Assembly (NCBI GenBank): GCA_040388605.1
Contig: JAZKBN010000010.1
Location: 1 to 20,937, forward strand
Direction: 5' to 3'
DNA: 20,937 bases
DNA from: JAZKBN01 sp040388605
Lineage (GTDB): Bacteria > Bacteroidota > Bacteroidia > Cytophagales > Flexibacteraceae
Shown here: positions 15,731 through 20,937 of the stretch, in pieces
How the letters are laid out: each line of letters opens with the position of its first letter
Numbering within the stretch: position 1 is the stretch's first letter
The notes under the pieces: generated by a model
Seen by the model: the letters and a program-made list of their open reading frames with translations, nothing else
Databases searched by the model: none
What the model was told of the DNA's origin: nothing
Program-made: the position numbers and the translations under genes

Positions 15731-17410
15731 ATGGACTTAAATTATAAGGCTTGGATTGATAAAATCACTTTTAGTGATACTAAAGAAATTTCTTTGGGCG
15801 AAGACTCCATCACTGTAATAGTTGGCTCAAACAATTCTGGCAAAAGCAGAAGCCTTAAAGATGCTTATAACTTATTAAGCAATAAAACAGGTAGTGAACC
15901 GTCTAAGGCAGTGATTAAAGTATCTCTGCAACATATTGGCTTAGTAGATGATTTAAAAAAATATATTTATGACAGCTACAGTACAAACGCTGGTTTTGTG
16001 CAATTCCCAACTCAAAACATTCAAATATCAAGTATAAACAGTTATAAAAACAGCTTAAATACATTAGGCCCAATTGCAGATATATTAGTAGGCAATATTA
16101 CAACAAAGGAGAGATTAAATGTTTCAAATAAGAGAGCATCTATTGACTTCGATGATAGGGCTAAACATCCTTTGGATTACATCTATATTAACCCAATTTT
16201 GGAAAAAGAGCTAAGTACGTATTTTAAAAGAGCCTTTGATATCGATATTACTTTAAATACACAAGGAAAAAATTTCAGTCTTCATATTGGAGAAAAGCCA
16301 AATAAGAAAGATTTTGAATATGACAGAGAATACTCTAAAGCCTTACATAAACTACAGCAAATTAGTGATCAAGGTGATGGGATGCAGGCTTTCTGTGGAG
16401 TGCTATTATCTTGCATTGTTCCCAATAAGCAAATTATACTACTTGATGAACCCGAAGCGTTTTTACATCCCCCTCAAGCTAAATTAATGGGGCAATTATT
16501 ATCCAGTGATTTTACTAAAGGCAAGCAAATGATTATAGCTACCCATAGTGAAGAGGTCCTTAAAGGGATACTGGATAATGAAGGAACACGTACTATTAAT
16601 ATGGTGCGTATAGACTTAGTGGGAAATGTAAATCATGTATCAACATTTGACAATAAAGACTTAAAATCACTTTGGAGCGATCCTCTTTTGAGATATTCCA
16701 ATATCTTGTCTGGTATATTTCACAAGCAAGTTATACTATGCGAGGGCGATGGAGATTGCCGTTTCTTTTCAGCAATAACTGATGCGTTATTTGAGTCGGA
16801 AAGCAAGGCTAGCCCTGATGTTTTATTTACTCATGTGAATGGTAAGCACAGATTAAAGACAGGTGTGAAGGCACTTAAAGGTTTAAATATGCCTGTAAAA
16901 GTTATTGTTGATATTGACATACTTGATAATGAAACTACATTTAAAACCTTATTAGAATCTTTAGATGGAGATTTTCAGAGTGTAAAAGCAGACTTTAAAG
17001 TAATTACTAACAGTGTTTCTCAGAAAAGGCCCGAGCTTGACACTAATGAATTTAAAACTAAACTTAATTCGCTATTGACTGAGTTCGTGAGCCAAACACT
17101 CTCAGAGGAAGAGCAAAAAAAGATAACTGCTCTTTTAAAGAAAACAAAAAAATGGGAGGAAGTTAAAAATTCAGGCAAGACATATTTTCAGCAAGGGCAA
17201 GCAACAATCGCTTTCGAAAATATAGTTGGGTATTGTATAACTAAAGGATTGTATATAATTGAAGTAGGTGAACTTGAGCAGTTTTATAAAAGGGCATCAG
17301 GTCATGGTCCAAGTTGGCTTAGTCAGGTATTTCACGAAGTAACAGATCTTGTAAATGATGCAAAATTGAAAGAAGCCAGAGATTTTGTGAAAGTACTATT
17401 TAAAGATTAG
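15731..17410 (+). CDS. OLD-family ATPase with TOPRIM nuclease domain
   Basis: The 559-residue protein is an ABC-type ATPase fused to a TOPRIM domain, the layout of overcoming-lysogenization-defect nucleases. Walker A GSNNSGKS is at 32-39, a signature-like SDQGDGMQAF near 212, Walker B ILLDEPEAFLHPP near 235 and an H-loop IIATHSEE near 267. TOPRIM begins with VILCEGDGDCRFF near 333 (metal-binding Glu) and continues with VIVDIDIL near 390. OLD enzymes nick or degrade DNA and many act in anti-phage defence, alone or with partners such as GajB in Gabija. No helicase partner is seen here, which suggests a stand-alone type. TAG stop; the integrase gene converges with 1 bp between the stops. Confidence 0.88.
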   Translation: MDLNYKAWIDKITFSDTKEISLGEDSITVIVGSNNSGKSRSLKDAYNLLSNKTGSEPSKAVIKVSLQHIGLVDDLKKYIYDSYSTNAGFVQFPTQNIQISSINSYKNSLNTLGPIADILVGNITTKERLNVSNKRASIDFDDRAKHPLDYIYINPILEKELSTYFKRAFDIDITLNTQGKNFSLHIGEKPNKKDFEYDREYSKALHKLQQISDQGDGMQAFCGVLLSCIVPNKQIILLDEPEAFLHPPQAKLMGQLLSSDFTKGKQMIIATHSEEVLKGILDNEGTRTINMVRIDLVGNVNHVSTFDNKDLKSLWSDPLLRYSNILSGIFHKQVILCEGDGDCRFFSAITDALFESESKASPDVLFTHVNGKHRLKTGVKALKGLNMPVKVIVDIDILDNETTFKTLLESLDGDFQSVKADFKVITNSVSQKRPELDTNEFKTKLNSLLTEFVSQTLSEEEQKKITALLKKTKKWEEVKNSGKTYFQQGQATIAFENIVGYCITKGLYIIEVGELEQFYKRASGHGPSWLSQVFHEVTDLVNDAKLKEARDFVKVLFKD

Positions 17411-17411
17411 T

Positions 17412-18668
17412 CTACTCAAACAGTCGCTTGCTCATTTCTTCCCGCAACTCATCATCAAAGTCCGCTAAATAGCTTTCGGTCGTGCGAACGTCCGTATGCC
17501 CTAAGCTCTCTGATATAAATTCTATGCTTGCTCCTGAGCGCTTAAGCACGGTAGAAAACGTATGTCGGGCTGTATAAGTAGTAACAGGAACCTCTATACC
17601 GAGTTCGGCACTAATGGACTTCATCCATCGGTTTATGTTATGGACAATCTGTTTGGATACGACAAAGCGGCGCTCCGCATCCATGCCAGCTTCGTAAAAA
17701 GGGAATATATAGGAGTCAGGATGTTTCGGCTTTTGCCCCCAGCGTTCAATTATCTTAACGGCTATTTCCGGTAAGTGTGCAATAACTGGCTTTGGATTGC
17801 TCCGAGTTGTACGCTCTGTCTTTTGACGGATAAAAAAAATCTTGTTACCCTTTATGCTACTATACTTGAGGTTGCAGAGGTCTTTTATATTCATCCCGTT
17901 ACAAGCGTAACTTAATAACCATAAATCACGGGCTTGCTCTTCCCAAGTGTCCGGGTACTTCGGAACATAGTTCGTTATTTTAAGCACATCTGCCCGTGTA
18001 AGAGCTTTCTTTACATTTGCCCCTGTCGGGATTTGATATTTACGCTTACCGAAGGGATAGAAATTCGACATAACAATACCTTTCTCGATGGCATAGTTAA
18101 ATATAGTACGTAGTGCCCGTAAGTACATCCCCACAGTCGTGAGCGAGTTTCCTGTTCCCTCCCCCGTCATTGCTTTTTGGTACTTCTCAAGAAACTTAGG
18201 AGTAACGTCTTCAAAATAGAGTTTATCGCAGAACTTGCGGAGCGAAATCTTAGCCGTATTATACGAACTGGCTGTACCAGCCCTATCTGTTGCTCTTAGG
18301 TCAGCAATATAAACCTCAAAAACATCGTACACAGTCCTCAATTTAGGCATAGGTTCAGCCTCTTTTTCCTGTTGTACTGGAAGGCCGTTATAAGCATCCT
18401 GAAATCGGTTGAGCGTAAAGGCTCCTATACTGGCAGCCACCTCATATGCCTTGCTTTCAATAGCAACAACCTGGTCCTGAATTTCTTTGAGCGTACCTCT
18501 TGCCTTCCGGGCAACTATTTTATCCCAGTCTTCCGATGAAACTGCGAGCCCGGTACTGAAATACCGCGTTTCCCGCATATAGATAACGCGGAGCTTTACC
18601 GGGTGGGTTCCATCCTTCTTTTGACTTCTTTTATCTGCGATTACCGCGATTGTGGCCTTATTTTCCAT
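17412..18668 (-). CDS. Tyrosine recombinase/integrase of the element
   Basis: The 418-residue protein has the Bacteroidota arm-binding N-terminus (TIAVIADKRSQKKDGTHPVK, YFSTGLAV), a SAM-like core-binding domain (about 105-200) and a catalytic domain. The motif TARHTFST supplies R368, LGH supplies H391, and the nucleophile is Y400 in TTESYLADF. At the first catalytic arginine position the family reads CNGMN, as in other Bacteroidota conjugative-element integrases that lack the usual Arg. It would integrate and excise the element at tRNA-Arg, whose 3' part begins 152 bp upstream of its start. ATG 18668 (MENKAT) is chosen over a TTG at 18704. TAG stop. Confidence 0.93.
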   Translation of the reverse strand: MENKATIAVIADKRSQKKDGTHPVKLRVIYMRETRYFSTGLAVSSEDWDKIVARKARGTLKEIQDQVVAIESKAYEVAASIGAFTLNRFQDAYNGLPVQQEKEAEPMPKLRTVYDVFEVYIADLRATDRAGTASSYNTAKISLRKFCDKLYFEDVTPKFLEKYQKAMTGEGTGNSLTTVGMYLRALRTIFNYAIEKGIVMSNFYPFGKRKYQIPTGANVKKALTRADVLKITNYVPKYPDTWEEQARDLWLLSYACNGMNIKDLCNLKYSSIKGNKIFFIRQKTERTTRSNPKPVIAHLPEIAVKIIERWGQKPKHPDSYIFPFYEAGMDAERRFVVSKQIVHNINRWMKSISAELGIEVPVTTYTARHTFSTVLKRSGASIEFISESLGHTDVRTTESYLADFDDELREEMSKRLFE

Positions 18669-18686
18669 ATTTTTGCCGAGGAAGCA

Positions 18687-18707
18687 TTTGCAAACATTTT
18701 GCAAACA
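18687..18707. repeat. Tandem TTTGCAAACA repeats beside the integrase start
   Basis: TTTGCAAACA occurs at 18687-18696 and 18698-18707, spaced 11 bp, about one turn of the helix, between the integrase start and the attachment site. Each copy is itself partly symmetric (TTTGCAAA). Position suggests an arm-type binding site for the integrase or an operator of its promoter. Confidence 0.5.
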
Positions 18708-18819
18708 AATTTCGGAATATAGCGTTATATATCAAAATAAGGGAAAGAAATATATTTATAACTATCTGAATATTAACTATATATTTGTACGATAGTCAAC
18801 ATAAACAAATACTTTCGTA

Positions 18820-18867
18820 TGACTACGGATCAGGAGGTTTGGGGTTCGACTCCCTACGTGTCCACCA
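18820..18867 (+). other. Attachment site: 3' part of tRNA-Arg(ACG)
   Basis: The 48 bases give the end of a tRNA: anticodon loop CTACGGA (18823-18829, anticodon ACG), stem TCAGG, variable loop AGGTT, T arm TGGGG-TTCGACT-CCCTA (18840-18856), acceptor CGTGTCC, discriminator A and encoded CCA (18865-18867). The 5' half is absent: sequence before 18820 does not pair with the anticodon stem beyond TGA and has no D arm. It is therefore the duplicated segment left by site-specific integration into the 3' half of the gene, and it marks the element's right end. Confidence 0.88.
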
Positions 18868-18874
18868 GATTATC

Positions 18875-18905
18875 AAGGACTTACAGAAATGTAAGTCCTT
18901 TTTTT
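18875..18905 (+). terminator. Terminator of the original tRNA-Arg gene
   Basis: AAGGACTTACA and TGTAAGTCCTT form an eleven-pair stem around a GAAA tetraloop, followed by seven T. It lies 7 bp after the CCA end, so it is the native terminator of the tRNA gene and places the chromosomal side to the right. Confidence 0.9.
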
Positions 18906-18980
18906 ATGGAATTTGCCCAACATAAGCCTAGGCATTTACGCCTTGCCCTGGTGTCGTTTTGTTATGGCCTTTTTAAAGAG

Positions 18981-19003
18981 AAAGCGCCTTCAGAGGCGCT
19001 TTT
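18981..19003 (+). terminator. Hairpin with T tract, probable terminator
   Basis: AAAGCGCCT (18981-18989) and AGGCGCTTT (18994-19002) form a nine-pair stem with a TCAG loop, ending in TTTT. It probably backs up the tRNA terminator or ended a gene now lost. Confidence 0.6.
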
Positions 19004-19095
19004 CAGGTGGTATGTTAAGGCATTTTCAGTTTCTTCCCTTGCCTGTGCGTAACTTATTGACGCGCTCGGTAAAGGTTGGCTTTACCATCGATTAT

Positions 19096-19321
19096 TTATT
19101 CCAATAAAGCCTTGCGGGAGAAATACAGGCGTTTACCAGAATGGTATTTTTGCTTGGTTTACCGGCGCATACACCGAACTTCGGGTTACTCCCAAAATTT
19201 TCATGGCAGGAGTTATATCGCCTACGTCGGGTTCTGCAACGGACATGCCTTCAATAAGGCGCTGTCTAATGCTTTAATATCATCGATGATAAATTGGATT
19301 TTTTCAACCGGTTTATCCTGT
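19096..19321 (-). pseudogene. Decayed helix-turn-helix (excisionase-like) gene
   Basis: Translating the minus strand gives pieces of an HTH_17/excisionase-type domain in several frames: KIQFIIDDIKALDSALL in one, then ITPAMKILGVTRSSVYA and NQAKIPFW in another, then LYFSRKALLE in a third. Relatives read ...AAKYLGISKKTVY...IPF.K.G..LYF.RKEL.EW. TAG and TAA stops and frameshifts occur, so this is true decay. Next to a tRNA attachment site it may be a relic of an older element. It also shows what ordinary pseudogenisation looks like in this genome, in contrast to the TGA-only genes. Confidence 0.5.
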
Positions 19322-19340
19322 CTGTACGAGACAATGCAAT

Positions 19341-19376
19341 AAATAAGCCTCTCCAATTTAATGAAGAGGCTTATTT
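19341..19376. terminator. Bidirectional terminator after the DUF3494 gene
   Basis: AAATAAGCCTCT (19341-19352) and AGAGGCTTATTT (19365-19376) form a twelve-pair stem with a twelve-base loop, 24 bp after the stop of the minus-strand DUF3494 gene. The AT-rich ends give T tracts in both directions. Confidence 0.75.
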
Positions 19377-19399
19377 TTAAATCTGGGATTCCGGTTTTT

Positions 19400-20937
19400 C
19401 TATTGAGAAACAAGCTTACCTGTATAGGTATTGTTATTGCTTACTACTTTATAGATGTAGATACCCCGGGGGAGGTTAAGGGGTATATTGCTCTGCTTTT
19501 GGGTAAGTTTAGTTTGCAAAACCACAACACCGCATGAGTTGTAAAAGGTTAAGTTTGCGCCTTCGTCACCAACCGGTGCTTCCAGGGAAACATTTATTTC
19601 TGAACTAAAGGGGCTTGGGTAGATGCTTACAGACGGCTTGCTGTTTATCAGCGGACTTGTAGCTACCGTATTGTTGCACCCGGGAGTCATTTGGGCATTA
19701 ATGCCGAAGGTAGCAAATGCGCCGTTGGTAGTAAGTGCCCTTCCGGTAACGGTTACGCCTGTATTGAGCGAAACAGCCCCGTTGTTTGCCACTATGGTTC
19801 CTTTAAAGTCAGCATAGTCGTTCAGGTTCACAGCGCCGTCTACTTTCCAAAACACATTTTTTGCCTGGGCACCATTCAGCAATGCAACCGAAGCGTAGGT
19901 GCTTGTTGAAAGTGCTCCTTTGATTTTAATGACAAACACTGCGTTCGCGTTGTTCTGCGCATTTAGCGATACCTCACCTGTAAGCACTGCTGCACCATCC
20001 AACAGGTATGTATGCGGAGTAAGTACCAGGCCATTTCCAAAAGAGGCCGGATATAACAACTCAATATCGGTAGGCAAAGTGTTAAGGAAGGTATAAACCG
20101 TACCAAGATCGGCTGCACACTGTGCAGTGGATACATCGGGATTAGGGTGCACGGTTCCCGCTACATTTAATGCCTGGTAACCGGTGGTAAGACCCACATT
20201 TGTACCCACATCGCCGGTAACAAAACTAATGCCTGTATTGGTTACCGCACCGTTACCCGAGAATAAGGTGTAGCAGGCAACAGAGGCAAGCGGCGGTGAG
20301 GCCGGGCCGTTAAGTACTGCTCTTCCGCAGCCTAAAGGAGTGGTTACTTTTACACCGGAAACAGTAACTGCCCCGGTGGTAGATAATGCCCTGCCTTCAA
20401 TGCTGGTACCTGCGTTAAGCACAATGGCAGCATTGTTGGCTATTAAAGTGCCTTTGAAAGCAGTATTGGCAGCGAAACTGACTGCACCTTCCACCTTCCA
20501 GAACACGTTACAGGCTTGTGCACCATTGGTTAACAGTACACTTGACGCAGCAGTGGATGACATGGCACCCTGCACCTGGAAAATAAAAACGGCATTAGCG
20601 TTTCCCTGTCCGTTTAAGGTAAGAGAATTGCTTAGGGTTGCCCCGCCTGCCACAGAATAAATACCTGCAGTAAGCACCTGCCCGTTACCAAGCAGAGAAG
20701 CAGGAAACAGCGTAGGTACAGCAGCGTTAAGCTGGTTGTAAGCAATAGTTAAATCGGCAGCGGCGGTTGCTGTGGCGCCGTCGGCGTTGTGCATTACACC
20801 GTCTACGTTACCAAAATTGGTTACTGCACCGTTGTTTGTGCCCACATTTCCCGTGAGTTGAGAAAGACCTGTATTACTTACCGCACCGTTTTTTGAAAAA
20901 AGCGCGAAGTCAGCTGAAGCGCCCAAAACAGGGGCCT
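19400..20937 (-). CDS. Secreted DUF3494 (ice-binding-like) protein with type IX sorting domain, 5' end cut off
   Basis: The frame is open to the right edge (APVLGASADFALFSKNGAV at the edge), so the start and the signal peptide lie outside. Two DUF3494 domains follow in tandem, the first about residues 1-200 of the visible part and the second about 205-415. Both have the FALFS/YTLFS..GAV.NTG opening, GNVGTN or GDVGTN, and the closing LIANNAAIVLNAG or IVANNGAVSLNTG. These beta-solenoid domains bind ice in some species and act as adhesins or matrix proteins in others. The last 80 residues (VSIYPSPFSSEINV, PRGIYIYKVVSNN, GKLVSQ) are a type A sorting domain that directs export and surface attachment by the type IX system. 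TAG stop. Chromosomal, next to the integration site. Confidence 0.9.
   Translation of the reverse strand, partial: APVLGASADFALFSKNGAVSNTGLSQLTGNVGTNNGAVTNFGNVDGVMHNADGATATAAADLTIAYNQLNAAVPTLFPASLLGNGQVLTAGIYSVAGGATLSNSLTLNGQGNANAVFIFQVQGAMSSTAASSVLLTNGAQACNVFWKVEGAVSFAANTAFKGTLIANNAAIVLNAGTSIEGRALSTTGAVTVSGVKVTTPLGCGRAVLNGPASPPLASVACYTLFSGNGAVTNTGISFVTGDVGTNVGLTTGYQALNVAGTVHPNPDVSTAQCAADLGTVYTFLNTLPTDIELLYPASFGNGLVLTPHTYLLDGAAVLTGEVSLNAQNNANAVFVIKIKGALSTSTYASVALLNGAQAKNVFWKVDGAVNLNDYADFKGTIVANNGAVSLNTGVTVTGRALTTNGAFATFGINAQMTPGCNNTVATSPLINSKPSVSIYPSPFSSEINVSLEAPVGDEGANLTFYNSCGVVVLQTKLTQKQSNIPLNLPRGIYIYKVVSNNNTYTGKLVSQ

Larger units (their letters stand above)
18868..19399. other. Chromosomal flank without intact genes
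   Basis: This 532 bp stretch holds the tRNA terminator (18875-18905), a second hairpin (18981-19002), a decayed helix-turn-helix gene (19096-19321) and the terminator at 19341-19376. Short plus-strand frames here read through the hairpins and do not look coding. Confidence 0.6.

Noticed and set aside
18819..19107. Plus-strand frames overlapping the tRNA fragment
   Set aside because: They read through the tRNA end and two terminator hairpins and have no coding character.
19222..19413. Minus-strand 63-residue frame as an intact gene
   Set aside because: Its first third is the DUF3494 terminator and its end breaks into another frame of a helix-turn-helix relic; recorded as a pseudogene instead.
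1..20937. Whole genome using table 25
   Set aside because: The VirD4-like, OLD, integrase, FRG and DUF3494 genes together contain many glycines and no in-frame TGA, and the flank is clearly Bacteroidota.
1..20937. A suppressor tRNA-Gly(UCA) gene in the window
   Set aside because: I looked for T-arm signatures (GTTCRANNC and its complement); only the truncated tRNA-Arg at 18820-18867 was found.
1..20937. CRISPR array or insertion sequence
   Set aside because: No regularly spaced repeats of CRISPR type and no transposase with terminal inverted repeats were seen.

Overview
The window looks like one end of an integrated mobile element in a member of the Bacteroidota. The signs are a C-terminal type IX secretion sorting domain on a DUF3494 protein (right edge), a Bacteroidota-type tyrosine integrase, an ArdC-like antirestriction protein, and a TAnnTTTG promoter box. 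The chromosome/element boundary is visible at 18820-18867. This is the 3' part of a tRNA-Arg(ACG) gene, followed by its terminator, with the integrase gene starting 152 bp away and reading leftwards. Everything left of 18820 is element; its other end and the intact tRNA lie outside the window.

Layout, left to right. (1) A PvuII-type restriction-modification cassette (1-1981): an m4C methyltransferase divergent from a natural fusion of the controller protein and the endonuclease. (2) A minus-strand block (2058-4867): a large serine recombinase, a 52-codon gene and a D12-class adenine methyltransferase, all interrupted by in-frame TGA only. (3) An FRG-domain gene with a small frameshifted gene upstream (4955-6505). 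(4) A repeat-containing non-coding stretch, a VirD4/TraG-like ATPase and a replication-relaxation protein (6506-9414). (5) A small membrane protein overlapping an LPO_1073/Vpar_1526 family gene (9518-10812). (6) Minus strand: a 705-codon unknown gene, again broken only by TGA, and a small secreted protein (10854-13449). (7) An XRE regulator, a small gene and ardC (13615-15645), an OLD-family ATPase/TOPRIM nuclease (15731-17410) and the integrase (17412-18668). (8) Chromosomal flank: terminators, a decayed helix-turn-helix gene, and the DUF3494 protein.

The most striking observation is 17 in-frame TGA codons, with no in-frame TAA or TAG and no frameshift, in four minus-strand genes that all end at TAA. 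In the D12 methyltransferase two TGAs fall on the glycines of the usual GGK and FGGGA motifs, and one in the recombinase falls on the glycine of a conserved LEG(Y/F)A motif. Conserved tryptophans are TGG. This fits TGA = glycine, as in Gracilibacteria/Absconditabacteria (translation table 25), better than ordinary decay. The other genes, including large glycine-rich ones, contain no in-frame TGA, so the element appears to be a mosaic of two coding regimes. No tRNA able to read TGA was seen in the window.

The rest reads as a defence island on a mobile element: restriction-modification, FRG, OLD nuclease, LPO_1073 family module and ArdC, with DNA-transfer genes and an integrase. Functions are assigned from remembered family sequences and motifs; no database search was run.
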